Shown here: positions 45,233 through 53,935 of the stretch, piece by piece | Layout of the letters: each line of letters begins with the position of its first letter | How positions within the stretch are numbered: the first letter of the stretch is position 1 | Source of the DNA: Methanoplanus limicola DSM 2279 | GTDB lineage: Archaea > Halobacteriota > Methanomicrobia > Methanomicrobiales > Methanomicrobiaceae | Reading direction: 5' to 3' | NCBI RefSeq assembly: GCF_000243255.1 | Contig: NZ_CM001436.1 | Coordinates: 3,021,175-3,085,174, forward strand | DNA: 64,000 nucleotides | Program-made: the position numbers and the translations under genes | The notes under the pieces: generated by a model | What the model was told of the DNA's origin: nothing | The model's input: the letters and a program-made list of their open reading frames with translations, nothing else | Database searches by the model: none

Positions 45233-46414
45233 ATGACAAATCAGAAGTCCGGCTGTGATATACTTGCAGATGCACTGCTGAGAGCAGCAGATACTTACTA
45301 CACCGTCCCCGGATATCCGGTGACAGATCTTGCTGAGAAAGTTGATGCAGAATATGTCATAAATGAGAAAACAGCCCTTGAATATGCCCTTGGAGACTCT
45401 CTCTCAGGCAGGCGTTCGGCAGTGATCGTAAAAAATGCCGGAATGAACATTCTCGCTGATCCTATGGTAAACGCGGTTTATCAGGGGATAATCAGCGGAG
45501 TGCTGATAATTGCCGGAGACGATACAAAAGCCATTGGATCACAGACCTGCCAGGATTCAACGCATTATGCAGAGGTTGCAGATGTGCCCCTCATAGTGCC
45601 CAACAGAGATAACCTCTTCTCATCCGCAGAAACGGCCTTTCAGGCATCAGAGCGGTTCTCAAGACCGGCCATACTGAAAGTTACTGAAGACATTCTTGAA
45701 AACAGTGCCAAATCCGGCACTGTGATGCGCAAAGACCTGAAAGGAGAACTTGCTGACCCTCTGCTGACCATGAAAGGACGGTGTGAATCAGCCGGAAATA
45801 TAACGGCGGATATGTATGAGCAGACAGAATTTCCGCTAACATATCCTCCGGCAGACGACAGTAATCCAAAAGCCCGGACGAGGACAGAAAACCCGCAGAC
45901 CATGCCGGGCCGTGGTTATGCACGGACATTGTGCAGAAACTGCCCGTACAAAGAATTATTCTCAGCAATAAAAGATTCCAAAAGAGAGGTCATCTGCGAC
46001 ACCGGATGTTCACTTCTCTCCAAAAATCCGCCGTATAACTTCGGTATTGCAAATTACGGCCTTGGATCGTCAGTTGCAGCTGCCGCGAAGAGTACAGGCA
46101 TTGCCCTTACCGGCGACTACGCACTGCTCCATTCCGGAATTAACTCCCTGATCGATGTCTTTGAGAAAGAACTGCCCGTTCTGGTCATTGTCCTCTTAAA
46201 CAAAAAAATGGGAATGACCGGAGGGCAGGACTCACCCGATCTATTGAGGTACATACAGTGGGCAGAACCTGAAATTATCAGCTCGGATTCAATCAAACGC
46301 GGAAGCACCGGAGAGCTGTCCGTATATCTGAATGAAAAGCCTGACCGGCCAAAGGTCATCCTTATCAGCGGGGCATGCCCTGCGGGGGAGAAACATGAAA
46401 AAATTAAATGTTGA
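45233..46414 (+). CDS. IorA-like thiamine-diphosphate protein lacking the ferredoxin domain
   Basis: 393 residues. The N-terminal PYR-like domain has VINEKTALEYALGDSLSG (likely catalytic Glu 45) and KNAGMNILADPMVN. The C-terminal PP-like domain has CRNCPYKELF (C234, C237), CDTGCSLL (C255, C259), and the diphosphate/metal motif GD (294-295) to N323 with MTGGQ after it. These match the alpha subunit of indolepyruvate:ferredoxin oxidoreductase, but the middle domain and the C-terminal 2[4Fe-4S] ferredoxin (about 200 residues) are absent. It lies between the radical SAM gene (adjacent) and aksA (20-base overlap). A 2-oxo-acid decarboxylase or lyase acting on 2-oxosuberate is a reasonable guess. 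Confidence 0.75.
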   Translation: MTNQKSGCDILADALLRAADTYYTVPGYPVTDLAEKVDAEYVINEKTALEYALGDSLSGRRSAVIVKNAGMNILADPMVNAVYQGIISGVLIIAGDDTKAIGSQTCQDSTHYAEVADVPLIVPNRDNLFSSAETAFQASERFSRPAILKVTEDILENSAKSGTVMRKDLKGELADPLLTMKGRCESAGNITADMYEQTEFPLTYPPADDSNPKARTRTENPQTMPGRGYARTLCRNCPYKELFSAIKDSKREVICDTGCSLLSKNPPYNFGIANYGLGSSVAAAAKSTGIALTGDYALLHSGINSLIDVFEKELPVLVIVLLNKKMGMTGGQDSPDLLRYIQWAEPEIISSDSIKRGSTGELSVYLNEKPDRPKVILISGACPAGEKHEKIKC

Positions 46415-47522
46415 AATATGTGATGTCACATTAAGAGACGGTGAACAGACACCCGGTGTCTCATTCACCTGCGAAGAGAAGAAGAGTATTGCCCTTATGC
46501 TTGATGAGATAGGGGTTGAGGTCATTGAGGCGGGATTTCCAAGCGTCTCTGAAAATGAGAAGAGATGCGTCAGGGAGATAGCAGACATGGGCCTTTCCGC
46601 ACGGACATGCTGCCTGTCAAGAGCCGTTAAGAGCGATGTGGATGCTGCCATTGACTGTGGTGTCGATCTCGTCTCGATCTTCTTTGCAACCTCCGACCTG
46701 CATATAAGAATTAAATACAAAAAGACCCGCGAGGAGATGCTTGAGGAAGCGCTCAGAATGGTGGAGTACGCAACCGAACACGGCATTGATGTGAGGTTCT
46801 CCGCCGAGGAAGGGTCAAGGACCGACATTTCGTTCTTAAAAGAGATGTTTGAGAGAGGATATGAGGCCGGTGCAAAGTACAGCAGTATTGCCGATACTGT
46901 CGGGTGCATGACTCCGGTTGAGATGTACAATACTGTCCTTGATGTTACAGAGACCCTGAAAAACCCGCTCTGTGTCCACTGCCATGACGATATGGGCTGT
47001 GCAACCGCCAATACAATATCAGCCGCACAGGCAGGGGCATTTCAGCTGCATACAACCATAAACGGAATTGGTGAACGTGCCGGAAACGCTGCTCTTGAAG
47101 AGGTGCTTGTGGCACTGAGGATGAAAGGCGGAATTGACCGTTATAACCTGACACCGCTTATGAAGACCTCTAAAATGGTGGAGGAGTATTCCGGAATTAA
47201 GGTCGCAAAGAACAAGGCTGTTGTCGGGGACCATGCATTCTCGCATGAGAGCGGGATACATATCGCCGCAATGCTCGTTGAACCGTCCGCATATGAGTAT
47301 TTCCCTCCGGAACTTGTGGGCGGGCAGAGAAAGTTCATACTTGGCAAGCATACCGGAAGAAAAGCCCTTGAGCATGTAGTAAAATGCCTTGGGTGCAGTA
47401 TAACCAGAGATGAATGTGCCTGGGTTTTGGAGCAGATAAAAACCAAGAGTGAGGGGAAGTGCAGTATAACACCGGAAGTTCTTCTTGCAATATTAAAAGA
47501 GGCCAGGGAGGAGAAGCATTGA
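46395..47522 (+). CDS. aksA: Homocitrate/homologue synthase AksA
   Basis: 375 residues from the ATG 46395 (ribosome site GGGGGAG). CDVTLRDGEQTPGVSF, the HCHDDMG metal site and GERAGNAALEEV are diagnostic of the isopropylmalate/homocitrate synthase family. The methanogen AksA condenses acetyl-CoA with 2-oxoglutarate and then with its longer homologues to build the C7 chain of coenzyme B. LeuA and CimA are alternatives, but the operon with aksD, aksE and aksF favours AksA. Confidence 0.88.
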   Translation: MKKLNVEICDVTLRDGEQTPGVSFTCEEKKSIALMLDEIGVEVIEAGFPSVSENEKRCVREIADMGLSARTCCLSRAVKSDVDAAIDCGVDLVSIFFATSDLHIRIKYKKTREEMLEEALRMVEYATEHGIDVRFSAEEGSRTDISFLKEMFERGYEAGAKYSSIADTVGCMTPVEMYNTVLDVTETLKNPLCVHCHDDMGCATANTISAAQAGAFQLHTTINGIGERAGNAALEEVLVALRMKGGIDRYNLTPLMKTSKMVEEYSGIKVAKNKAVVGDHAFSHESGIHIAAMLVEPSAYEYFPPELVGGQRKFILGKHTGRKALEHVVKCLGCSITRDECAWVLEQIKTKSEGKCSITPEVLLAILKEAREEKH

Positions 47523-48730
47523 CAACACTTTCTGAAAAAATTTTAGGTGGAAAGGAGGGGAGTTTTGTTGACCGGAAGGTTGACAGGGCTTTTGCACATG
47601 ACGGAACAGGTGTTCTGGCACTTGACTCATTCAGGAAGATGGGCGGGGTTAAGCCTGAAAATCCGGGTAAGATCTCAATAATTTACGACCATATAACTCC
47701 GGCAAACAACTCGACAACGGCAGAACTTCAGCACGAACTGAGGGATTTTTCAAAAAGTGCCGGGGTTAACTTTTATGACATCGGATGCGGAATCTGCCAC
47801 CAGGTGATGAGTGAAGGCGTATGCAGACCGGGAGAGATTGTTGTAGGTGCTGACTCACATACCTGCACGCTCGGTGCATTCGGTGCATTCGCAACCGGAG
47901 TAGGGGCAACGGATATGGCCGCCATCTGGGAGACAGGTGAGACATGGTTTAAGGTTCCGGAGACAATCCGGGTAAATCTTGAAGGCAAACTGACCGGGCA
48001 TACCGAGGCCAAGGACGCAGCACTTGAATATATCCGGATGCTCGGCATGGACGGGGCTTCATATATGGCACTGGAGTTCACAGGTGAGGGTGCTGAAAGT
48101 CTCCCGATGGAAGGCCGGCTTACCATGTCAAATATGGCAATTGAGGCAGGAGCGAAGGCAGGACTTTTTTATTCAGACAAAGTGACAGCAGAATATCTCG
48201 CACATTTGGGCATTGAGTCTGAGAGGCAGAATGCTGAGAATCCGTCATATGCAAAGGAGATCGACATCGATCTCGGGATTCTGTCTCCAATGCTTGCAGT
48301 CCCCCACAGAGTAGATACTGGAGTTCCGGTTGAGAAGTATGCCGGAACAGCCCTTGATCAGGTCTTTGTCGGGACATGCACAAACGGGAGGTATGAAGAC
48401 CTGAAACGGTTTGCCGACATTGTCAGGGGCAGGACAGTAAAGGTGAGGACGGTTGTTGTCCCGGCATCAAAGAGTGTGCTTGAGAAGGCTGTCTCCACCG
48501 GAATTCTGCTCGACATTATCAGGGCAGGATGTGCCGTCGGAACACCGGGATGCGGGCCGTGCCTTGGTATGCACATGGGCGTATTGGGTGAAGGTGAGGT
48601 AGGACTTTCGACTGCCAACCGGAATTTTAAGAACAGAATGGGAGTCGGTGCTGAATATTATCTCTGCTCTCCGTCAACCGCCGCCGCAAGTGCCCTTGCA
48701 GGCGAGATCAGATCTCCGGAGGAGAACTGA
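47519..48730 (+). CDS. aksD: Homoaconitase large subunit AksD
   Basis: 403 residues. It starts with TTG inside a TTGA overlap with the aksA stop, preceded by GGGAGG. Aconitase-family signatures are GADSHTCT, the cluster cysteines TCTNG (about 300) and GCGPCLG (about 355). The methanogen large subunit works on homoaconitate and longer homologues. LeuC is the close alternative; context decides. Confidence 0.87.
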   Translation: MTTLSEKILGGKEGSFVDRKVDRAFAHDGTGVLALDSFRKMGGVKPENPGKISIIYDHITPANNSTTAELQHELRDFSKSAGVNFYDIGCGICHQVMSEGVCRPGEIVVGADSHTCTLGAFGAFATGVGATDMAAIWETGETWFKVPETIRVNLEGKLTGHTEAKDAALEYIRMLGMDGASYMALEFTGEGAESLPMEGRLTMSNMAIEAGAKAGLFYSDKVTAEYLAHLGIESERQNAENPSYAKEIDIDLGILSPMLAVPHRVDTGVPVEKYAGTALDQVFVGTCTNGRYEDLKRFADIVRGRTVKVRTVVVPASKSVLEKAVSTGILLDIIRAGCAVGTPGCGPCLGMHMGVLGEGEVGLSTANRNFKNRMGVGAEYYLCSPSTAAASALAGEIRSPEEN

Positions 48731-48731
48731 G

Positions 48732-49205
48732 ATGGAAAATAAAGGAACAGCGGTATGCATCGGTGAGGATGTCGATACCGATATGATAATCGCAGGGCGG
48801 TATCTCAGGACAAAGGACCGTAAGGTCTGGGCAGATCATGCCTTTGAGGATTATGACCCTGATATTGCAGGCAGGCTTAAAGGATCTGTAATAATTGCCG
48901 GAAAGAATATCGGCTGCGGATCGTCACGTGAGCAGGCGGCAATTGCACTTAAAGAGGCAGGGGTCCTTGCCGTGGTATCACCCTCATTTGCAAGGATATT
49001 CTTCAGAAATCTGGTGAACACCGGAATTTTGGTCTTTGAGACAGATGAGATAAAATGTAAGGACGGTGACGAAGTTATCTTCTCAGCCGATGAAGACCGG
49101 GTTGAGGTTGCCGGTATTCGCTATGACGCAAAACCGATCTCCGAGAGTATGAAGGAGATTATCAGGGCAGGCGGACTCATCGAGTATATGAGGAAGAGGA
49201 GATGA
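48732..49205 (+). CDS. aksE: Homoaconitase small subunit AksE
   Basis: 157 residues from the ATG 48732, one base after the aksD stop (ribosome site GGAGGAG). EDVDTDMIIAGRYL opens the swivel domain and GCGSSREQAAIAL is the substrate loop. YLRT and related residues in the loop fit the homoaconitase type. It pairs with AksD. Confidence 0.87.
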   Translation: MENKGTAVCIGEDVDTDMIIAGRYLRTKDRKVWADHAFEDYDPDIAGRLKGSVIIAGKNIGCGSSREQAAIALKEAGVLAVVSPSFARIFFRNLVNTGILVFETDEIKCKDGDEVIFSADEDRVEVAGIRYDAKPISESMKEIIRAGGLIEYMRKRR

Positions 49206-50008
49206 TCTTTCCCCGGCACTGCAAAGAGGTCGGAATGGCTGAATCCGCACCTTATGGTGAGGATCAGATCTATTTTTTAAGCAGGTATGTAATCCGGAAA
49301 TTTCCGGACGGGACTTTTGAGACCGGAACTGTGGAAGTGGATGAGAAGGGGGGGCTTCTACGAAGTGTCAGGGAGTATAAGAAGATCTCAGGGCCGGATG
49401 AGACATGGCTGTATCCGGAAAAGGTCATCCTGCATGACAGGGCGGACTTAATCAGGAAGGCTGCCGGTTCAGGGAGAAAATGCACAATTTTTGAGGGCTT
49501 TGACGGCCATATGACATTTGTTGCAGATCCTGATCTGTCAGTTCTTCTGAAAGTTCACATTTACGACTCAAAGCCACCCTTTCCGGTATTATCCGAAACT
49601 GTCAGAAACCTTGAGAAGACGGGGATATTCGGCGGCCTTGAAATTGAGTTTGTACACCATATCATTGACATTGAAGATATTAAGGCAGATGTCTATCCCT
49701 GCCGGGCGGCCGGGTTTGATAAGACACTTGACAATGACAGACTAAAAGGCGGTGAGAGGATTGCCGGATGCCTGACTGCACGGCAGATGGTTGCCGAGTG
49801 GTATGGGGATGAAAAGGAATTTGAATTCATTAATATATGTCCGCTTGATCTTGCAGATGAGGAGCCTTTTGTTGCCCGTTGCTGCAGGTCGGAGAGATCC
49901 GGGCTGTACGTGGGCGAGAGAACCGGAGTTGCAGTGCACTGGGGAGTATCTCCAAAGGAGATCTCTGATGCAGTTTATGAAGCAGTAAGTGCATGGAGAA
50001 AAATATGA
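49202..50008 (+). CDS. Unknown protein inside the coenzyme B operon
   Basis: 268 residues, soluble, no signal or membrane segment. I do not recognise a family with certainty. Visible features are a mixed alpha/beta fold, an acidic profile, C93 in KCTIFEGFDGH, a VHHIIDIEDI segment, GCLTARQMVAEWYG, and a C-terminal CCR (about 227-229) followed by GVAVHWGVSP. The start is either ATG 49202 (ATGA overlap with aksE) or ATG 49235 after GAGGT. It is coupled on both sides, between aksE and aksF, which argues for a part in coenzyme B synthesis. Confidence 0.65.
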   Translation: MIFPRHCKEVGMAESAPYGEDQIYFLSRYVIRKFPDGTFETGTVEVDEKGGLLRSVREYKKISGPDETWLYPEKVILHDRADLIRKAAGSGRKCTIFEGFDGHMTFVADPDLSVLLKVHIYDSKPPFPVLSETVRNLEKTGIFGGLEIEFVHHIIDIEDIKADVYPCRAAGFDKTLDNDRLKGGERIAGCLTARQMVAEWYGDEKEFEFINICPLDLADEEPFVARCCRSERSGLYVGERTGVAVHWGVSPKEISDAVYEAVSAWRKI

Positions 50009-50964
50009 AGATTGCTGTTGTGCCGGGGGACGGTATAGGAAAGGAAGTTACACCGGTTGCTGAAGAAGCCGTCAGGCATTACCTTCTGGATGCTGAGTAT
50101 ATTTATGCCGAGGTTGGCTATGGCAGGTGGGAGAGAACCGGTGAGGCAGTCACTGATGAGGATATAGATCTCCTGAAAGAATCAGATGCTGTCTTATTCG
50201 GTGCAATCACAACCGTGCCTCACCCGGACTATAAAAGTGTCATACTCAGAATCAGGAAAGAACTTGATCTCTACGCAAACCTAAGACCCGTATCCGGTCC
50301 CGGATTTGATATCGAGATAGTTCGGGAAAATACCGAAGGGCTTTACTCCGGCATTGAGGAGACGGGGGACGGGAGATCGACCACACTCAGGGTTGTAACC
50401 AGGAAGGGAAGCGAAAGGATTGCGGAGTTTGCATGCGAAAGGGCAAAGCTGAGAAAAAAAGAAATTGTCATCGGTAATAAGGCCAATGTGCTGAAGTCTG
50501 ATGTTCTCTTCAGGGACACCTGCATAAAGGTAGCCGAAGAGAATGGCATTGCTTCAAAGCCGATGTATATTGACGCCCTTGCCCTCGATGTCCTGATGCA
50601 CCCGAAGCGCTATGACGTTATTGTCACAACAAATATCTTCGGGGATATTCTGAGTGATGTATGCGGGTTCTTAACCGGAGGATTGGGCACACTTCCGAGC
50701 GGCAACTACGGCGTTAAGAATGCCCTTTTTGAACCGGTTCACGGGAGTGCTCCGGATATTGCAGGAAGGGGCATTGCAAATCCGGTGGCGGCACTCAGAA
50801 GCGCAGGTATGCTTCTTGATTATCTTGGTGTTGATGGAGCTAAAAATGAGATTGAAGAGTCTATACAGGCGCTACTTAATAAAGGCATTTCAACTCCTGA
50901 TCTCGGTGGAGACATTAGAACAGCAGATTTTGGTGAGAAGGTCATTGCCGGAATTATGAGATAA
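50005..50964 (+). CDS. aksF: Homoisocitrate dehydrogenase AksF
   Basis: 319 residues from the ATG 50005 (ATGA overlap with the unknown gene; an in-frame ATG four codons upstream is possible). VVPGDGIGKEV, RENTEGLYSGIE, TNIFGDILSD and EPVHGSAPDIAG mark the isopropylmalate/isocitrate dehydrogenase family. AksF oxidises and decarboxylates homoisocitrate and longer homologues. LeuB is the close alternative. A good hairpin terminator follows. Confidence 0.87.
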   Translation: MKIAVVPGDGIGKEVTPVAEEAVRHYLLDAEYIYAEVGYGRWERTGEAVTDEDIDLLKESDAVLFGAITTVPHPDYKSVILRIRKELDLYANLRPVSGPGFDIEIVRENTEGLYSGIEETGDGRSTTLRVVTRKGSERIAEFACERAKLRKKEIVIGNKANVLKSDVLFRDTCIKVAEENGIASKPMYIDALALDVLMHPKRYDVIVTTNIFGDILSDVCGFLTGGLGTLPSGNYGVKNALFEPVHGSAPDIAGRGIANPVAALRSAGMLLDYLGVDGAKNEIEESIQALLNKGISTPDLGGDIRTADFGEKVIAGIMR

Positions 50965-51061
50965 AAGTGAAATTGTGGTAGTCGGGATATATCTGCCGGA
51001 AGACTGCATAAGATTCATTAAGGCTCTCAGATCAACTATATTAAGGCAGTATAACCGTTCT

Positions 51062-51096
51062 TCTGTTCTCCGGGACAGGAGAATCAGACATTTTTT
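51062..51096 (+). terminator. Terminator of the coenzyme B operon
   Basis: TTCTCC (51066-51071) pairs with GGAGAA (51078-51083), extended by TCTG/CAGA around a one-base bulge, and T6 follows at 51091-51096. Confidence 0.6.
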
Positions 51097-51183
51097 CACA
51101 GCAGATTTATTAATTGTTAATAAATATATGAATAATATCATAGTTTGGAACCGGGGATACGGTTCTGGTTGTGAGGGGAAAAT

Positions 51184-52614
51184 ATGCGGACATACATAAT
51201 TGCAGTTTTGGTTTTGATTATTGGATTAATATCGCCTGTCTGTGCAACCGGACCTGAACCGGTATCATTATTTAAGGCTTCTCCGGTGTCAGGAGAAAAC
51301 CCACTGAAAGTTCAGTTCACTGATCTCTCGGAGGGAAATCCGGTAACATGGAGCTGGGATTTTGGGGACGGGGCGACTTCAACAGTTCAGAATCCTGAGC
51401 ACATATATATGGATGAAGGATTTTTTGATGTTACACTTATCACAACAAATGCATACGGAAAGAGTACAGGCAAAAAAGTCAAGTATATCAGGGCTGGCAT
51501 TGAGCCTACCGCAAGTTTCACAGCAGGTCCTGTGAGCGGCACTCCGCCTCTGACTGTTGCATTTACTGATCTCTCATCCGAATCCCCGACATCATGGGAA
51601 TGGGATTTTGGAGACGGGACAACGTCAGTGCTTCAGAATCCGGTTCATGAATATACGGCTTCAGGGACATACGATGTATCATTAATTGTTGAGAGTGCGG
51701 TAGGAACGAGCTACATAATTCGTGATAATTATATTGCAGTCGGACTTGCTCCTGTAGCAGAGATTGGTGCATCGCCCGGATCCGGAGATATACCTCTTGA
51801 GGTTACTTTTACTGATCTCTCAGCGAATAATCCTGATACATGGCTGTGGTCCTTTGGTGACGGATATACTTCAACTGAAGAGAATCCGGTTCATACATAT
51901 TCACGTGCAGGTGAATATGAGGTTGCACTGACAGCTGAGAACTCATTTGGGAGTGACAGGAAAGTATTAGGGACAAAAATAACTGCTGTTGAGCCAGGCA
52001 GTCCGACACCGGTTCCGACTTCAGGGCCGGTAAATCCGCCAGGCCCGTCAATTGAACCTCCGGTTGCAAACTTCTCTGCAAGTCCGCTCACAGGTGACGC
52101 ACCCCTGACAGTCGCTTTTACTGACAGGTCAAAAGGAGGGGTGACTGAGTGGAGATGGAATTTTGGTGACGGAAAGATGTCATATGTAAGTTTTCCGACC
52201 CATACATACTACTATCCCGGAGTTTATGATGTCACTCTGGTAATCAAAAATGATGACTCAGGTGATTCGCTGACAAAGACTGCATATATTAATGTCGCAG
52301 GATCTGCCCCCGTCAATCCTGACCCAACTGAGACAGACGGTCCTTCTCCGTATGTTCCAACCGCAACTGCAACCGTAACTCCGGGTGGTTCTGACCCGGA
52401 CAACCCTTACGGTTCAGACAGCAGTGTATCAGGTTCAGGCGGCGGAAATCCGGCAGATAAATCAGGTAATTCGACATCAGGCAACCCTGACGGGGATGAT
52501 GGTTCAGTCTGGTTCTGGGTTCCGGTATTCGGATTTATATTTGTGATACTTATTGCCGTTGTACTGTATATGTGGATGCAGATGTACGGCGGCGGGGGAC
52601 GGGATACACTGTAA
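51184..52614 (+). CDS. PKD-repeat surface protein with C-terminal anchor
   Basis: 476 residues. A signal peptide (1-21) is followed by four PKD domains starting near 27, 109, 189 and 290. Each carries a (W)xWxFGDG core (for example WSWDFGDG, WEWDFGDG, WLWSFGDG, WRWNFGDG) and ends in a Y(D/E)V strand. A Pro/Thr linker separates domains three and four. A Gly/Ser/Asn stalk leads to a membrane helix (about 443-465, VFGFIFVILIAVVLYMW). Ribosome site GAGGGGA precedes the ATG, with a TATA candidate near 51115-51125. Its 3' end is repeated downstream of the restriction genes. Confidence 0.85.
   Translation: MRTYIIAVLVLIIGLISPVCATGPEPVSLFKASPVSGENPLKVQFTDLSEGNPVTWSWDFGDGATSTVQNPEHIYMDEGFFDVTLITTNAYGKSTGKKVKYIRAGIEPTASFTAGPVSGTPPLTVAFTDLSSESPTSWEWDFGDGTTSVLQNPVHEYTASGTYDVSLIVESAVGTSYIIRDNYIAVGLAPVAEIGASPGSGDIPLEVTFTDLSANNPDTWLWSFGDGYTSTEENPVHTYSRAGEYEVALTAENSFGSDRKVLGTKITAVEPGSPTPVPTSGPVNPPGPSIEPPVANFSASPLTGDAPLTVAFTDRSKGGVTEWRWNFGDGKMSYVSFPTHTYYYPGVYDVTLVIKNDDSGDSLTKTAYINVAGSAPVNPDPTETDGPSPYVPTATATVTPGGSDPDNPYGSDSSVSGSGGGNPADKSGNSTSGNPDGDDGSVWFWVPVFGFIFVILIAVVLYMWMQMYGGGGRDTL
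52480..52614 (+). repeat. 3' end of PKD gene, repeat copy 1
   Basis: These 135 bases align without gaps with 54890-55024 at about 120 positions by eye (about 89%). They code the stalk, membrane helix and tail of the PKD protein. Weaker similarity extends some 40 bases upstream. The restriction-modification pair lies between the copies. Confidence 0.8.
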
Positions 52615-52624
52615 ATATTTATTG

Positions 52625-52691
52625 TTCCGGATTCAACTCATACTATCAGATTGATCAGATTAACCTTTCCGGGTTCAAATCATAATTATCA
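52625..52691 (+). repeat. Imperfect 25-bp tandem pair before the methyltransferase gene
   Basis: TTCCGGATTCAACTCATA (from 52625) and TTCCGGGTTCAAATCATA (from 52667) begin two closely similar elements of about 25 bases in the 92-base spacer. A weaker third version lies at 55036-55060, just past the second copy of the PKD 3' end. Confidence 0.45.
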
Positions 52692-52706
52692 CTCAGGGAC
52701 CTTAAC

Positions 52707-53933
52707 ATGCTTACCAATGAAGAACAAAAAGTGGGATTATATACATTTAAAGAAATACCAACCAATCCAAAAGAAGTTACGCCATTTACTCCCGTAAATA
52801 ATCTGAATCTGAACTGGAGTGAGAAAGATCTGCCTGAGAGAATACGTACCAGGCACGTTAACCGCCTTCATCCATATCTTGGAAAATATATTCCACAGCT
52901 TGTGGAAGTATTCCTAAGAAAATATTTTGTCAGGGGGCAGACAGTAATTGATCCATTCTGTGGTTCCGGAACGACTCTTGTTCAGGCTAACGAACTTGGA
53001 ATTAATTCAATTGGTTATGATATATCAGCATTTAATGTCCTTTTAACAAGAGCAAAAACTTCAGATTATGACATTCCTTCAATGAGAAGGGAAATTCTTG
53101 ATATTCTTGAGAAGGTAAGAATTTCAACCCAGACTGAGCCTAAACAGCAGACACTCTGGGCAGAATGCACAAAAGAGCCGTTTCTAACTGAGGAAAATAA
53201 CGAATATCTTAATATGTGGTTTGCCCCGCAGGCTTTAAAAGAACTTCTGACATACCGCTACTTTATTGAAAGTGGAGATTATCAGTATAAAGATCTTTTA
53301 AAAGTTATTCTAAGCAGATCTGCCAGATCTGCAAGGCTTACCACACATTTTGACCTTGATTTCCCAAAAAAACCTGTGACAGAACCGTACCACTGTTACA
53401 AGCATAACAGAATCTGTCAACCCACACAGGTTGCCTTTAAATTTTTAAAACGCTACAGTACGGACACTATTAAAAGAGTTACAGAATATTCTTCACTTAA
53501 AACCGATGCATCCGTAGAAATACGCCACGAAGACTGCCGCTATGCAGATTTCCCAAAATCAAACGGAGTAATCACAAGCCCCCCTTATGTAGGACTGATT
53601 GATTATCATGAGCAGCATGCATATGCATACCATCTGCTTGGTCTTGAGGATAAGAGAGAAAGAGAGATAGGACCGGCAGCAAAAGGGAAAAGCAAAAATG
53701 CAAAGGAAAATTATCAAAGGGATATTGCTGAAGTTTTCCGGAGAGCTATAAATTCAATGGAACCTGAAGGCCGCCTGGTTGTTGTTGCCAATGACAGGGA
53801 TAATCTATATGACGATATTGCAGATTCGCTTGAGATTGAAGTTGAGGATATAATTCAACGTCATGTTAACCGGAGAACCGGGAGACGTGCAGGAGAATAT
53901 TATGAATCCATCTTCATCTGGAAAAAAGTGTAG
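52707..53933 (+). CDS. Site-specific DNA methyltransferase, N4-cytosine type
   Basis: 408 residues. Motif I DPFCGSGTT is at 82-90 (S-adenosylmethionine binding) and motif IV SPPY at 291-294 (catalytic, the N4-cytosine/N6-adenine form; SPPY favours N4-cytosine). The 200 residues between them leave room for a target-recognition region, an alpha-like order. It protects host DNA from the endonuclease encoded two bases later. Codon use and base content look more AT-rich than the neighbouring methanogenesis genes, fitting acquisition by transfer. A start at ATG 52707 is used. Confidence 0.88.
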   Translation: MLTNEEQKVGLYTFKEIPTNPKEVTPFTPVNNLNLNWSEKDLPERIRTRHVNRLHPYLGKYIPQLVEVFLRKYFVRGQTVIDPFCGSGTTLVQANELGINSIGYDISAFNVLLTRAKTSDYDIPSMRREILDILEKVRISTQTEPKQQTLWAECTKEPFLTEENNEYLNMWFAPQALKELLTYRYFIESGDYQYKDLLKVILSRSARSARLTTHFDLDFPKKPVTEPYHCYKHNRICQPTQVAFKFLKRYSTDTIKRVTEYSSLKTDASVEIRHEDCRYADFPKSNGVITSPPYVGLIDYHEQHAYAYHLLGLEDKREREIGPAAKGKSKNAKENYQRDIAEVFRRAINSMEPEGRLVVVANDRDNLYDDIADSLEIEVEDIIQRHVNRRTGRRAGEYYESIFIWKKV

Positions 53934-53935
53934 TT

